Shown in pieces: positions 36,891 through 47,875 of a stretch of 64,000 nucleotides of DNA. Both the position numbers and the translations under genes were made by a program. Origin of the DNA: Neisseria bacilliformis (lineage in GTDB: Bacteria > Pseudomonadota > Gammaproteobacteria > Burkholderiales > Neisseriaceae). Numbering within the stretch: the first letter of the stretch is position 1; each line of letters starts with the position of its first letter. The DNA lies in NCBI RefSeq assembly GCF_014055025.1, contig NZ_CP059571.1, positions 1,426,001 through 1,490,000 on the forward strand. Direction: 5' to 3'. The notes beneath the pieces were generated by a model. That model did not search any database. It saw only the letters and a list, made by a program, of their open reading frames with translations, and was not told the origin of the DNA.

Positions 36891-37529
36891 TCAGTTGCGG
36901 CCGCAGCAGGCTTTGTATTTTTTGCCGCTGCCGCAGGGACAGGGGTCGTTGCGGCCGGTTTTCGCACCGGTGCGGCGGACGGTTTGCGGTTTGTTTTTGA
37001 CGGCGTGCCAGTAGGCGGCGATGTCGGCTACGGCGTGCGGCAGGCTGTTTTCGATTTCCTGCTGTTCGGCGTCGTCCAAATCGGGCATCAGGCCGTCTTC
37101 GTCGTCGTAGATGCCGCCCAGCAGCATGAGGGGGTAGAACAGGTCTTCAAAGTCTTCGTCGGCGGCGGCGTCGAACCAGTCGGTGGGGGTTTGGTCGACG
37201 GCGTAGAGGTAGGCATTGCACCAGGCGAAGTAGTCGGGGTCGCCGTTTTCGTAAGTGTAGAGCAGCAGCGCGGGGGGTTGTTTGGCGGCGAATGCCTGCT
37301 GCAATTGCCGCGCCCATTGCGTTACGGCCTCGGCGATGCGTTCGCGCTCGGCATCGGCGGGCTGCGCGTCGCCGATGATGTCTGCAAGGATGAAGGGGAA
37401 GCTGTCGCGCCAGTCGTCGGGGCCGCAAACCCAGGCGGCGAGGTAGGCTTGGATTTCGTCGGCGCGCATGGCTTCGCCTTCGGCGGCGCGGGGGTCGAGC
37501 AGTTGGGAGAGGGTTTGTTGCGGGGTCAT
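36891..37529 (-). CDS. YecA/UPF0149 family protein with SEC-C zinc motif
   Basis: A 212-residue cytosolic protein. The N-terminal 170 residues follow the YecA/UPF0149 pattern ([40 protein letters not shown]). The C terminus carries the SEC-C zinc-binding motif [17 protein letters not shown], also found in SecA. YecA relatives associate with the ribosome or SecA; the exact role is not settled. ATG 37529 begins at the conserved helix. Confidence 0.88.
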   Translation of the reverse strand: MTPQQTLSQLLDPRAAEGEAMRADEIQAYLAAWVCGPDDWRDSFPFILADIIGDAQPADAERERIAEAVTQWARQLQQAFAAKQPPALLLYTYENGDPDYFAWCNAYLYAVDQTPTDWFDAAADEDFEDLFYPLMLLGGIYDDEDGLMPDLDDAEQQEIENSLPHAVADIAAYWHAVKNKPQTVRRTGAKTGRNDPCPCGSGKKYKACCGRN

Positions 37530-37838
37530 TTTTGTGCTTTCTTGCGGTTTTGAGGGATGGGTTGGCGGCAGAGGCCGTCTGAAAAACGGAAAACGGAGAC
37601 CGCGTGCGTGGCTTACGCCACACACCCTACTTGAACGGCGAAAGGCCGTCTGAAAACGTGAGGGAACGGGTTTTATAGTGGAACAAAATGAAAGATACCC
37701 ACCGTAGGCCGGGCTTCAGCCCGGCTAACTCGCTATTTATCCGATATTTTGCCGGGCTGAAGCCCGGCCTACACCGAATACTTTTTATCTGTATCCACTA
37801 TAGCTGCGCCGAAGCCGGGCTTTCAGACGGCCTCTGTG
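37530..37838. other. YecA-murI region with repeats
   Basis: Holds a DUS (37572), an inverted family C REP (37600-37630), a DUS (37643), a Correia-like element and an inverted DUS (37823). No gene is visible. Confidence 0.65.
37674..37802. mobile_element. Correia-like miniature element with REP core (copy 3)
   Basis: A 129-bp segment begins TATAGTGGAACAAAAT and ends TCTGTATCCACTATA. It encloses GTAGGCCGGGCTTCAGCCCG and its inverse with the spacer AACTCGCTATTTATCCGATA. Best preserved copy; the ends match the Correia TATAGTGGA terminus. Confidence 0.7.
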
Positions 37839-38651
37839 CTATCCGAGCGCGACCATTTCCACCTGTTGCAGGCTGCGTCCCAAGAAGCGTTCGCCTATGG
37901 TTTGGAAGCGCAGGGGGATGTCGCTGACGTAGAAGCGGTAGTCGGGCGCGCCGCCGCTGCCGTCGTTGAGCAGGCCGTGGGCGCAGAGGGCGCGGGCGGC
38001 GGCTTCGGCGGTGGTGGCGGCGGAATCGACGAGGGTGAGGCCGGGGGCTTCGCGGTGCAGCAGGGGTTTGAGCAGGGGGTAGTGGGTGCAGCCGAGTACG
38101 AGGGTGTCGGCGGTGTCGGCCAGGATGGGTTTGAGGTATTCGCGGGCGGTGAGGCGGGTTACTTCGTGGTCGAGCCAGCCTTCTTCGACGAGGGGGACGA
38201 ACAGGGGGCAGGCGACGGACTGGACGCGGGCGGCGGGGTTTTTGCGGTGGATTTCGCGGGCGTAGGCGTTGCTGTTGACGGTGGTGTTGGTGGCGATGAC
38301 GCCGATGTGGTTGTTGCGGGTGGCGGCGAGGGCGGCCTCTGCGCCCGCGCTGATCACATCGAGCACGGGCATGTTGCCCGCCATCTGGCGCACTTTGTGT
38401 CCGGCCACGGCGGCGATGGTGTTGCAGGCGATGACGAGGGCTTTGACGTCGTGTTCGAGCATGAAGCCGACGATTTGGGCGGTGAAGGCTTCGATGGTGG
38501 CGCGGGATTTGACGCCGTAGGGAACGCGGGCGGTGTCGCCGAAATAGACGATGCTTTCCATCGGCAGGCGTTCCATCAGGGCGCGGACGTTGGTGAGCCC
38601 GCCCACGCCGGAATCGAAAACGCCGACGGGGCATTGCGCGGCTGTGTTCAT
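37839..38651 (-). CDS. murI: Glutamate racemase
   Basis: Makes D-glutamate for peptidoglycan. The 270-residue cofactor-independent racemase has catalytic cysteines C76 (VIACNTIAAVA) and C188 (LVLGCTHYPLL) and the Asp in GVFDSGVGGLT. Length is normal and no signal is present. A DUS pair separates it from the hydrolase gene upstream on the same strand. Confidence 0.98.
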   Translation of the reverse strand: MNTAAQCPVGVFDSGVGGLTNVRALMERLPMESIVYFGDTARVPYGVKSRATIEAFTAQIVGFMLEHDVKALVIACNTIAAVAGHKVRQMAGNMPVLDVISAGAEAALAATRNNHIGVIATNTTVNSNAYAREIHRKNPAARVQSVACPLFVPLVEEGWLDHEVTRLTAREYLKPILADTADTLVLGCTHYPLLKPLLHREAPGLTLVDSAATTAEAAARALCAHGLLNDGSGGAPDYRFYVSDIPLRFQTIGERFLGRSLQQVEMVALG

Positions 38652-38683
38652 GGTGTTGCTTTTTCTGTGTTTTTGCGGTTTTG

Positions 38684-38737
38684 AGGCCGTCTGAAAACAC
38701 TGCTTCGGCGCAGCCGGAACCGGTTTTCAGACGGCCT
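38684..38737 (-). terminator. DUS inverted pair between hydrolase gene and murI
   Basis: AGGCCGTCTGAAAAC and GTTTTCAGACGGCCT arms with a 24-base loop, 5 bases past the hydrolase stop. Confidence 0.6.
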
Positions 38738-38741
38738 TTTG

Positions 38742-39377
38742 TTATGCCGTCAGCACGGCGGGGGCGAAGCGGGCGACGGTGTCGCGCAGCTGGATGAGTT
38801 TGCCGTGGAAGAAGTGGCCGGCCTGCGGCACGACGACGACGGGGATGTCCTGCGGCGCGGCCCAGTCGAGCGACTGTTGCAGCTTCACCACGTCGTCGGT
38901 TTCGCCGTGGATAAGCAGGGTGCGCACGGGGTCGGGCGCGTCGGGTTCGCGTTCGCGATCGTAATGGCGCACGGCGGGGGCGACGAGCAGCAGCAGGTCT
39001 GGGCGGCGTTGCTGCGCGGCAAACAGGGCGACGTAGCCGCCGAAGGAGAAGCCGGCGATGACGAGTTTTCCCGCCTGCGGATGGCGGCTGCGGGCGAAAT
39101 CGATCACGGCGGTGCAGTCGGCGGTTTCGCCGTGCCCGTAGTCGTGTTCGCCCGCGCTGCCGCCCACGCCGCGCAGATTGGGCAGGTAGCAGTGAAAACC
39201 CATGCGACACAGGGCTTTGGCGGCGGTTTGGATGACTTTGTTGGTGTTGGTGCCGCCTTGCAGCGGGTTGGGATGGTTGATCACGGCCACGCCGCGTTCT
39301 GCGCCCTGCGCGGGCAGACAAATGGTTTCGAGGCCGCCTGCGGGGCCTGCGACGGTGAGCGTTTCGGGCTGGTTCAT
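38742..39377 (-). CDS. Alpha/beta hydrolase
   Basis: A 211-residue cytosolic hydrolase of the dienelactone-hydrolase-like group. It shows INHPNPLQGGTNTNKVIQTA (the HPHPLxGG-type entry strand), LPNLRGVGGSAGEHDYGHGE, nucleophile Ser111 in AGFSFGGYV, Asp in IHGETDDVV and His in PQAGHFFHGKL. Close relatives are annotated as hydrolases of unknown substrate. ATG 39377 fits homology; the longer open frame upstream crosses a DUS. Confidence 0.88.
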   Translation of the reverse strand: MNQPETLTVAGPAGGLETICLPAQGAERGVAVINHPNPLQGGTNTNKVIQTAAKALCRMGFHCYLPNLRGVGGSAGEHDYGHGETADCTAVIDFARSRHPQAGKLVIAGFSFGGYVALFAAQQRRPDLLLLVAPAVRHYDREREPDAPDPVRTLLIHGETDDVVKLQQSLDWAAPQDIPVVVVPQAGHFFHGKLIQLRDTVARFAPAVLTA

Positions 39378-39508
39378 GCGTATCTTTCCTGCAACTTGCG
39401 CGCCTGTGCGCAAAGCGCGCGATTTTACGGGCGCGGGCGCGGCTTTGTCCATTGCCTCCGCCGTGCGTTTTTCAGACGGCCTCCGATACTTGGGCGGGCA
39501 ACAGCCTG

Positions 39509-39514
39509 TATAAT
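39509..39514 (+). promoter_or_regulatory. -10 element of marC
   Basis: TATAAT followed by CCGCCGC, 33 bases before the ATG. Confidence 0.55.
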
Positions 39515-39546
39515 CCGCCGCTTTTACCCGATTCAGGTATCCGACC

Positions 39547-40206
39547 ATGATTGAAACCTACCTGCACCAGTTCGGCCTGGCCTTTATGGCCTTTTTCGCC
39601 ATCATGAACCCGGTGTCCAGCCTGCCGGTGTATCTGAGCCTCACAGACGGCGACGACCGGCGCACGGCGCGGGCGGTGGCGCGCAAGGGGCTGATGATTG
39701 CCTTCACGATTGTGGTGGTGTTCGCCTTTGCCGGACGCTACATCTTCGAGCTGTTCGGCATCACCCTGCCCGCCCTGCGCATCGCCGGCGGCATTCTGGT
39801 GTTTTTAATCGGCTTCCACATGGTGCAGGGCAACCGTTCGCCCATGCACCGCCCCCCCGCCGCCGCAGCGGAAGACCCCGCCGCCCACGCCAAGCGTTAC
39901 GAAGAAAAAATGAACGTGGCCATCTCGCCGCTAGGCACGCCGCTTTTGGCCGGCCCGGGCACGATCGCCACGGCGATGAACCTCGCGGCGGGAGACTCGC
40001 TGGCAGGCACCGCCGTGGTGGTGGCCGCCTTTTTCCTGCTGTGCTCGATTACCTACACGCTCTACATCTTCGGCCCGCAAATCACGCGGCTGCTGGGCAA
40101 AAACGCCATGAACGTGGTAACGCGGATGATGGGTCTGATACTGGCCGTCATCGGCACGCAGATGCTCGTCTCCGGCCTCAAAGGCGCGTTTCCGGTGCTG
40201 AACTGA
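39547..40206 (+). CDS. MarC family (UPF0056) membrane protein
   Basis: A 219-residue integral membrane protein with six predicted helices. MarC signatures are AFFAIMNPVSSLPVYLSLT near the start, LRIAGGILVFLIGFHMVQG, and ISPLGTPLLAGPGTIATAMN in the middle. Family members were once linked to multiple antibiotic resistance but their function is unproven. Starts divergently from the hydrolase gene across 169 bases. Confidence 0.9.
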   Translation: MIETYLHQFGLAFMAFFAIMNPVSSLPVYLSLTDGDDRRTARAVARKGLMIAFTIVVVFAFAGRYIFELFGITLPALRIAGGILVFLIGFHMVQGNRSPMHRPPAAAAEDPAAHAKRYEEKMNVAISPLGTPLLAGPGTIATAMNLAAGDSLAGTAVVVAAFFLLCSITYTLYIFGPQITRLLGKNAMNVVTRMMGLILAVIGTQMLVSGLKGAFPVLN

Positions 40207-40232
40207 AACGCGGCGGGCACGCCAAACATACG

Positions 40233-40266
40233 GAGGCCGTCTGAAAACACAATTTCAGACGGCCTC
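40233..40266 (+). terminator. DUS inverted-repeat terminator of marC
   Basis: GAGGCCGTCTGAAA and TTTCAGACGGCCTC with a 6-base loop, 26 bases past the stop. Confidence 0.7.
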
Positions 40267-40348
40267 TGCCGTTATGTAGGGTGTGTGGCGCAGCCACGCA
40301 CGCGGTTTCCGATGTGTGGAACGAAAGGCCGTCTGAAAACCCGGTTTC

Positions 40349-40460
40349 GTAGGGTGGGTCTTGACCCACCGTTTTTTTTAATACGGCACAGCCGAAAATA
40401 TCGCCGGAAATAGTGGGTCAAGACCCACCCTACGGCGGGTTCGGCGTGGCGGAAACGGCA
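40349..40460. repeat. Family D BIME (copy 3, opposite orientation)
   Basis: GTAGGGTGGGTCTTGACCCACC and GTGGGTCAAGACCCACCCTAC enclose the spacer seen in copies 1 and 2 in reverse; the GCGGAAACGG flank is here on the right. Confidence 0.75.
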
Positions 40461-40566
40461 AGAGGCCGTCTGAAAACCGCACAATGCGTTTTTCAGACGG
40501 CCTTTCGGGTTTGCGCGGCCAAAACCGCGTGCGTGGCTTGCGCCACACACCCTACGGCAGGTTCGC

Positions 40567-40857
40567 TCAACCCTGCTTCCACGGCAGCCACAGCCGCGCC
40601 AACACGTACATCAGCAGCCCTGTGCCGCCGAGCAGGAAAAACACAATCCCCTTTTTGCGCGCGTTGGGGCACAGCCAGTACACGGCGAGGCTGAAACTGA
40701 AAAACATCGCCGCCACCGCCCACAAAAGCTGCCGGTCTTTGAAGCGGTTGAGCGTGTAGCTCTCGTTCATCACCACATACATCTGCCACAGCCCGGCGGC
40801 GCACATGGCAAACACGCCCGCAGGCAGGAAGAAGAGTCCGAGCAGTTCTTTGTTCAT
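40567..40857 (-). CDS. Small hypothetical membrane protein
   Basis: A 96-residue protein with three hydrophobic segments (LFFLPAGVFAMCAAGLWQMY, LLWAVAAMFFSFSLAVYWLC and IVFFLLGGTGLLMYVLARLW). No family recognised. It has its own TATAAT (40890-40895, minus strand) about 35 bases upstream, and repeats on both sides, so it is a single-gene transcript. The codon pattern and promoter support it being real. Confidence 0.65.
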   Translation of the reverse strand: MNKELLGLFFLPAGVFAMCAAGLWQMYVVMNESYTLNRFKDRQLLWAVAAMFFSFSLAVYWLCPNARKKGIVFFLLGGTGLLMYVLARLWLPWKQG

Positions 40858-41095
40858 AGCGAAAGGCCGTCTGAAAAAACGAAAACGCGATTATAGCGGG
40901 TCGGCGGGAAAGCAGGCATTTTGGCGGCGGTGCCGGTGTGGCGTAAATCGGGGTTGCGCTCCCACAATGCCGCACCATCCGTAGGGTGTGTCGCCCCAAG
41001 GCGATGCACGCGTTCCTTGCCGCATCACGGATTCCGTCCTGCCGCAACCGCGTGCGTGGCTTGCGCCACACACCCTACCTGAACGGCGTCAGTTG

Positions 41096-41173
41096 CAGGT
41101 CGGATTCTCGAATCCGACGTTTCCCGCAGCATCATCCCGCCGCGCGGGATGTCGGATACAAGTATCCGGCCTA
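41096..41173. repeat. Family E BIME (copy 2, opposite orientation)
   Basis: CAGGTCGGATTCTCGAATCC and GTCGGATACAAGTATCCGGC surround the inverse of the copy 1 spacer (TTTCCCGCAGCATCATCCCG). Confidence 0.7.
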
Positions 41174-41207
41174 CGGCTGCCTGAACGGCAAGAGGCCGTC
41201 TGAATCC

Positions 41208-41282
41208 GTAGGTCGGGCATTTATGCCCGACGTTTTTTGAGTTTGCCGGTGGTTGTCCGTCGGGCATGAATGCCCGACCTAC
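41208..41282. repeat. Family B REP pair with GTAG heads on both sides
   Basis: GTAGGTCGGGCATTTATGCC and its partner ending GCCCGACCTAC; 27 bases separate the palindromes. Clear GTAG at the left and CTAC at the right. Confidence 0.75.
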
Positions 41283-41379
41283 GGATTTGGGCGGGTGCGT
41301 TCCATGTCCTGTAACAAATCCCCGTTCCCGCAAGCTCCGTAACCGCGTGCGTGGCTGCGCCACACACCCTACGGCAAAG

Positions 41380-41419
41380 AGGCCGTCTGAAAACCCGATT
41401 TCCGGTTTTCAGACGGCCT
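41380..41419 (-). terminator. DUS inverted-repeat terminator of glcB
   Basis: AGGCCGTCTGAAAACC and GGTTTTCAGACGGCCT arms with an 8-base loop, 20 bases past the stop. Confidence 0.7.
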
Positions 41420-41439
41420 TTTGTCAAAACAACGCCGCG

Positions 41440-43626
41440 TCAGATTGCGCCGTCAGCGGCTTTGGCCACGCGCCGCCAGTGGTGCAGCAGCGGCTCGGTG
41501 TAGCCGTTGGGCTGCGCTACGCCTTTGAAAATCAGGTCGCAGGCGGCGAGGAAGGCGGGAGAGGTGTCGAAGCGGACGGCCATCGGGGTGTAGGCCGGGT
41601 CGGACGCGTTTTGCTTGTCCACCACGGCGGCCATGCGTTCGAGCGTGGCGCGCACTTGTTCGGCGGACACGATGCCGTGCAGCAGCCAGTTGGCGATGTG
41701 CTGGCTGGATATGCGCAATGTGGCGCGGTCTTCCATCAGGGCGGTGTCGTGGATGTCGGGCACTTTGGAGCAGCCTACGCCCTGCTCTACCCAGCGCACA
41801 ACGTAGCCGAGGATGCCCTGGCAGTTGTTGTCGAGCTCCTGCTGTTTTTCTTCGTCGCTCCAATTTGTGTCGGCGGCGACGGGGATGGCGAGCAGGTCGG
41901 GGAGGTAGTCGGCGGCGGGCTGCGCGGCGAGTTTGTCCTGCACGGCAAATACGTTCACTTGGTGGTAATGCAGGGCGTGCAGGGTGGCGGCGGTGGGCGA
42001 GGGCACCCAGGCGGTGGTCGCGCCGGCTTGGGGATGGGCGGCTTTTTGGGCGAGCATGTCGGCCATCAGATCGGGCATCGCCCACATGCCTTTGCCGATC
42101 TGCGCCCTGCCCCGCAGGCCGCATTGCAGGCCGGTTTGCACGTTGTTTGCTTCGTAGGCGGCTATCCAGCGGCTGTTTTTCATCTGCCCTTTGCGGATCA
42201 TCGCACCGGCGTGCATGGAGGTGTGGATTTCGTCGCCGGTGCGGTCGAGAAAGCCGGTGTTGATGAACACGACGCGTTCGGCGGCGGCGCGGATGCAGGC
42301 GGCGAGGTTGGCGGAGGTGCGGCGTTCTTCGTCCATGATGCCCATTTTCAGGGTGTGGCGCGGCAGGCGGCAGAGGTCTTCGGCGGCGGCGAATAGCTCG
42401 TCGGCAAAGCGCACTTCGGCCGCGCCGTGCATTTTCGGTTTGACGATGTACACCGAGCCGCTGCGGCTGTTTTTGCCGCTGCCGCGCGCGAAGTCGTAGG
42501 CGGCGGTCAGGGTGGTGATGACGCAGTCGAGGATGCCTTCGGGGATTTCGTTGCCCTCGGCATCGAGCACGGCGGGGGTGGTCATCAGGTGGCCGACGTT
42601 GCGGATGAAGAGCAGCGAGCGGCCGGGCAGCTCGAACGTACCGCCGCCGTCGGGACGGGTGTAGGCGCGGTCGGGGTTGAGGCGGCGGATGAAGGTTTTA
42701 CCGTTTTTTTCCACCGCTTCTTCCAGCGTGCCGCGCATCAGGCCGAGCCAGTTGGCGTAGACGAGGGCTTTGTCTTCGCCGTCCACCGCCGCCACGGAGT
42801 CTTCGCAGTCCATAATGGTGGATAGCGCGGCTTCGAGCACGATGTCTTTGACGCCCGCCATGTCTTGGCTGCCGATGGGGCTGTGTTTGTCGATGAGGAT
42901 GTCGAAATGCAGGCCGTTGTGCAGGAACAAAAGCGAGGCGGGTTCGGCTTCGCTGCCGGTGTAGCCTGCGAACAGTTCGGGCGATTGGAGGCCGGTTTCG
43001 CTGCCGTTGATGAGCCGCGCTTTCAGACGGCCTGCGCTGATGTAGTAGGCCGCCGCGTCTTTGTGGCTGCCGTGTTCGAGCGGGACGGTGTCGTCGAGGA
43101 AGCGGCGGCCGAAGGCGATAACGGCTTCGCCGCGCTGCGGGTTGTAGCCTTCGCTCGGGGCGAGGCGGCCGCTGCGTTCGATGGCATCCGTGCCGTAGAG
43201 CGCGTCGTAGAGGCTGCCCCAGCGGGCGTTGGCGGCATTGAGCGCGTAGCGGGCGTTGTTGACCGGCACAACGAGCTGCGGCCCGGCCTGTTCGGACAAT
43301 TCCCTGTCCACGTTGGCGGTGGTGATTCGGAAGGGGGCGGGCGTTTCGTCGAAGTAGCCGATTTCGCGCAGAAAGGCGCGGTAGGCTGCCGCGTCGCCGA
43401 CGCCGCCCTGCGCTTGGTGCCACTGGTCGATTTTCTGCTGGATGTCATCGCGTGCGGCCAGCAGCGCGCGGTTGCGCGGGGCGAGTTCGGCCACCAGCGC
43501 GGCAAAGCCCGGCCAGAAGGCTTCGGCTTTGACCTGCGGATGGTTTGCCAAAAGGTCTTCGCTGATGAAACGGTAGAGATGATGGTCGATTTGCAGACCT
43601 GCTGCGGGGATATAGCGGTACGCCAT
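41440..43626 (-). CDS. glcB: Malate synthase G
   Basis: Condenses glyoxylate with acetyl-CoA to malate, completing the glyoxylate bypass begun by AceA. The 728-residue length identifies the monomeric G type (E. coli 723) rather than the 530-residue A type. Recognisable family segments are [64 protein letters not shown] and [15 protein letters not shown]. Starts with ATG 43626 after CAGGAGAACC. A DUS is translated in frame as SAGRLKARL. Absent from meningococci and gonococci. Confidence 0.97.
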   Translation of the reverse strand: MAYRYIPAAGLQIDHHLYRFISEDLLANHPQVKAEAFWPGFAALVAELAPRNRALLAARDDIQQKIDQWHQAQGGVGDAAAYRAFLREIGYFDETPAPFRITTANVDRELSEQAGPQLVVPVNNARYALNAANARWGSLYDALYGTDAIERSGRLAPSEGYNPQRGEAVIAFGRRFLDDTVPLEHGSHKDAAAYYISAGRLKARLINGSETGLQSPELFAGYTGSEAEPASLLFLHNGLHFDILIDKHSPIGSQDMAGVKDIVLEAALSTIMDCEDSVAAVDGEDKALVYANWLGLMRGTLEEAVEKNGKTFIRRLNPDRAYTRPDGGGTFELPGRSLLFIRNVGHLMTTPAVLDAEGNEIPEGILDCVITTLTAAYDFARGSGKNSRSGSVYIVKPKMHGAAEVRFADELFAAAEDLCRLPRHTLKMGIMDEERRTSANLAACIRAAAERVVFINTGFLDRTGDEIHTSMHAGAMIRKGQMKNSRWIAAYEANNVQTGLQCGLRGRAQIGKGMWAMPDLMADMLAQKAAHPQAGATTAWVPSPTAATLHALHYHQVNVFAVQDKLAAQPAADYLPDLLAIPVAADTNWSDEEKQQELDNNCQGILGYVVRWVEQGVGCSKVPDIHDTALMEDRATLRISSQHIANWLLHGIVSAEQVRATLERMAAVVDKQNASDPAYTPMAVRFDTSPAFLAACDLIFKGVAQPNGYTEPLLHHWRRVAKAADGAI

Positions 43627-43710
43627 GATGGTTCTCCTGAAAGTTTTTTCTTATGCGTGCCGCACTTATCGCGGCACGGCGCAACCTTAACATCATTTTG
43701 CGGATGTGGC

Positions 43711-43753
43711 AAAGGCCGTCTGAAAAACGGGTTCTGCTTTTCAGACGGCCTTT
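43711..43753. repeat. DUS inverted pair between glcB and rlmB
   Basis: AAAGGCCGTCTGAAAAAC faces TTTTCAGACGGCCTTT. It lies between the rlmB stop and the glcB start on the minus strand, together with an inverted family C REP (43784-43813), and probably ends the rlmB transcript. Confidence 0.6.
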
Positions 43754-43821
43754 GGGTTTGGACGGCTGGGGATGCTAAAACAACCGCGTGCGTGGCTGCG
43801 CCACACACCCTACGGATGTGT

Positions 43822-44574
43822 TCAGACGGCCTCTGCCCGCAGCACCCGCTGGCGGCGGGTTTCGCCCAGCACCATGCCCGCGCTGACGGACACGTTCATG
43901 CTCTCGACTGTGCCGAACATCGGTATGGCCACCAGCATGTCGCAATGCTCGCGCGTGAGGCGGCGCATGCCCTCGCCCTCGTTGCCCATCACCCACGCCA
44001 CGCTGTCGGGCAAATCGGTGTGGTAGAGGTCGGATTCGCCGCCCGTGTCGGTGCCGATTATCCAGATGCCGTATTCTTTGAGCTCGCACAGGGTGCGGGC
44101 GAGGTTGGTTACGGTGATGTAGGGCACGGTTTCGGCCGCGCCGCAGGCCACTTTGCTCACGGTGGCGTTCAGCCCCGCGCTTTTGTCTTTGGGCGCGATT
44201 ACGGCGTGCACGCCCATGGCGTCGGCGGTGCGCAGGCACGCGCCGAGGTTGTGCGGGTCGGTGATGCCGTCGAGCACCAGCAGAAACGGCGGCTCGCGCA
44301 GGTTGTCGAGCACGTCTTCAAGATGGACATGGTTTCTCGAGGCGTCGATAAATCCGGCCACGCCCTGATGGCGCGCGCCTTTGGCGATGGCGTTTAGACG
44401 GCTTGCGTCGGCAAAATGCACGCGCACGTTTTCGTCGGCGGCTTTTTCCAGCACTTCGCGGGTGCGCGCGTCGGATTTGTCCTGCTGGACGTAAAGCTCG
44501 GTAATCGATTTGGGGTTTTGCCACAGGCGGGCATTGACGGCGTGGAAGCCGTAGATAAGACGTTGGTTGGCCAT
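43822..44574 (-). CDS. rlmB: 23S rRNA (guanosine(2251)-2'-O)-methyltransferase RlmB
   Basis: SPOUT-class methyltransferase acting on the peptidyl-transferase loop of 23S rRNA. The 250-residue product has the N-terminal substrate-binding domain ([18 protein letters not shown]), the central [20 protein letters not shown], and the knot motifs [19 protein letters not shown] and [23 protein letters not shown] 44574 is chosen since a TATAAT lies at 44606. The stop codon is the TGA of a DUS (C terminus AEAV). Confidence 0.97.
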   Translation of the reverse strand: MANQRLIYGFHAVNARLWQNPKSITELYVQQDKSDARTREVLEKAADENVRVHFADASRLNAIAKGARHQGVAGFIDASRNHVHLEDVLDNLREPPFLLVLDGITDPHNLGACLRTADAMGVHAVIAPKDKSAGLNATVSKVACGAAETVPYITVTNLARTLCELKEYGIWIIGTDTGGESDLYHTDLPDSVAWVMGNEGEGMRRLTREHCDMLVAIPMFGTVESMNVSVSAGMVLGETRRQRVLRAEAV

Positions 44575-44882
44575 GTTTGCGCTTCGGGGAAACGGAAAAG
44601 GCGGGATTATACAGGCCGTCTGAAAGGTGTATTGCGGTTTCGGCGCGGACAACAGCGCGGAAGCTGTTTTTCAGACGGCCTGAACGGCAGGAAACGCGTG
44701 CGTCGCCTTGGGACGGCACACCCTACTTAATGAAACCGCGTGCGTGGCTGCGCCACACACCCTACCTTACGCGCCGCCTTTGCGTTGTCGGCGAAACGCC
44801 TGTTTTTGTAACGCAAGAGGCCGTCTGAAAAGCGGTTTCCCGTTTTCAGACGGCCTTTTTTGGCAATAGGCGCGGGGGCGGT
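44575..44882. other. rlmB-DUF4124 region
   Basis: Holds the rlmB -10 element (44606-44611), a DUS pair (44612-44682), two inverted family C REPs (44694-44726, 44736-44765) and the DUF4124 terminator. Confidence 0.6.
44816..44860 (-). terminator. DUS inverted-repeat terminator of the DUF4124 gene
   Basis: AGAGGCCGTCTGAAAA faces TTTTCAGACGGCCTTTTT, 22 bases past the stop. Confidence 0.7.
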
Positions 44883-45386
44883 TTACATTCTGCTCAGTTC
44901 GCGTTGCAAGGCCTGGATGTTTTGCTGGCGGTCTTGGATGCTGGCGGTGAGCTGGCTGGCGCGGTTTTGGTTTTTCTGGGCACGGGCGACGCTCAGTTCG
45001 TTTTGCGCGGTGTTGAGTGCCTGCCGCTCGTTGGCCAATTCCTGTTCCAAAATGCTGCGGCGGCCGCCGTTGCCGGGGGGTTTGGGCAGGTTGAGTTCGG
45101 CGGTTTGCAGCGGGGGGGCGGTGCGCACGGGAGCGGCGGAGGCTTTCATGCTGCCGCCGGAGCGGGGGGCGGCGGGGGCGTAGGCGCGGGGGGAGACGGG
45201 CAGGCTGGAATAGCTGCCGATCTTGGGCAGGTCGGGCGTGCGGCAGCTCGGCGACGGGCGGGAGGTGTAGACGGTTGTGCCGCCGATGTTGCATTCGTAA
45301 ACTTTGGCCTGTGCCGCGCCGGAGAAGGCGGCGGCGAGGGTGGCGGCGAGGATGGCCGGTTTGATTGTTTTGCGTTTTGCTTGCAT
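44883..45386 (-). CDS. DUF4124 domain exported protein
   Basis: A 167-residue protein with a Sec signal peptide (about residues 1-27, cleavage after AAQA) followed by KVYECNIGGTTVYTSRP, the DUF4124 pattern. A proline/alanine-rich middle leads to a coiled coil (about 115-165) rich in Gln, Asn and Ala. Probably periplasmic; function unknown. It begins 4 bases after the stop of the ABC-F gene with AGGGG as ribosome site, so the two are translated from one transcript. Confidence 0.82.
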   Translation of the reverse strand: MQAKRKTIKPAILAATLAAAFSGAAQAKVYECNIGGTTVYTSRPSPSCRTPDLPKIGSYSSLPVSPRAYAPAAPRSGGSMKASAAPVRTAPPLQTAELNLPKPPGNGGRRSILEQELANERQALNTAQNELSVARAQKNQNRASQLTASIQDRQQNIQALQRELSRM

Positions 45387-45390
45387 AGAT

Positions 45391-47310
<1,920 letters not shown>

Positions 47311-47373
47311 AGACACTCGGGCGGGTGGCGCGGAAAAGGCGGCATTTTAGCGTTTCCCCGCCGAGGTCGAAAC

Positions 47374-47421
47374 GGGGCTGTTTGCAATCGGTGTTGCGGC
47401 AAACCGATTGTAAACAGCCCC
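47374..47421. repeat. Hairpin element with GGGGCTGTTTGCAATC arms
   Basis: 19-base arms with one mismatch and a 10-base loop lie between the divergent ABC-F and grxD genes. The arm start resembles the GGGTCTGTTGACAATC ends at 12520 and 14343, and a shorter relative occurs at 50749. Confidence 0.6.
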
Positions 47422-47441
47422 TCATCCGTAAAAAGGATGCG

Positions 47442-47447
47442 TATAAT
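47442..47447 (+). promoter_or_regulatory. -10 element of grxD
   Basis: TATAAT followed by GGCGCGG, 42 bases before the ATG. Confidence 0.55.
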
Positions 47448-47488
47448 GGCGCGGTTTTTGCCAACGATATTTTTAAAGGAACACAGAA

Positions 47489-47797
47489 ATGAGCATTCAA
47501 GAGCAGATTAAAGAAGTGGTTACCACCCATCCGGTGGTGCTGTTTATGAAGGGCACCAAGCAGTTTCCGCAGTGCGGCTTCTCTTCCCGCGCCGTGCAGC
47601 TGCTGAACGCCGTGGGCGCGCAGTATGTTACGGTAAACGTGCTGGAAAACCCGGAAGTGCGCCAGGGCATCAAGGAATACAGCAACTGGCCGACCATCCC
47701 GCAGCTTTATGTCAACGGCGAATTCGTCGGCGGCGCGGACATTTTGCAGGAAATGTACGAAGCGGGCGAATTGCAGGAACTGGTGGGCGCGCAATAA
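47489..47797 (+). CDS. grxD: Monothiol glutaredoxin GrxD (Grx4)
   Basis: CGFS-type glutaredoxin involved in iron-sulfur cluster storage and transfer, usually with BolA-like partners. The 102-residue product has [20 protein letters not shown] with the single active Cys29, the [17 protein letters not shown] cis-Pro and glutathione-binding stretch, and GADIL. Full length. AAAGGAACAC precedes the ATG. Followed by a DUS hairpin. Confidence 0.98.
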   Translation: MSIQEQIKEVVTTHPVVLFMKGTKQFPQCGFSSRAVQLLNAVGAQYVTVNVLENPEVRQGIKEYSNWPTIPQLYVNGEFVGGADILQEMYEAGELQELVGAQ

Positions 47798-47823
47798 GGT
47801 TTGCCGCACGCGCAGTTGTTAAG

Positions 47824-47856
47824 AGGCCGTCTGAAAACTATGTTTTCAGACGGCCT
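47824..47856. terminator. DUS hairpin between convergent grxD and queH
   Basis: AGGCCGTCTGAAAAC and GTTTTCAGACGGCCT with a 3-base loop; it serves both genes. Confidence 0.75.
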
Positions 47857-47875
47857 TTTGTATATCGCCGACGAA

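Larger units (their letters stand above)
40207..40566. other. marC downstream region with repeats
   Basis: Holds the marC terminator, a family C REP (40276-40305), a DUS (40326), a family D BIME, a DUS hairpin (40463-40503) and an inverted family C REP (40525-40555). No gene is visible. Confidence 0.65.
40858..41439. other. Long repeat-filled spacer before glcB
   Basis: Contains the upstream promoter of the small membrane protein, family C REPs (40981-41012; inverted 41048-41078 and 41343-41372), a family E BIME, a DUS (41192), a family B pair and the glcB terminator. Half of the 582 bases is palindromic repeat. No gene is visible. Confidence 0.65.
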
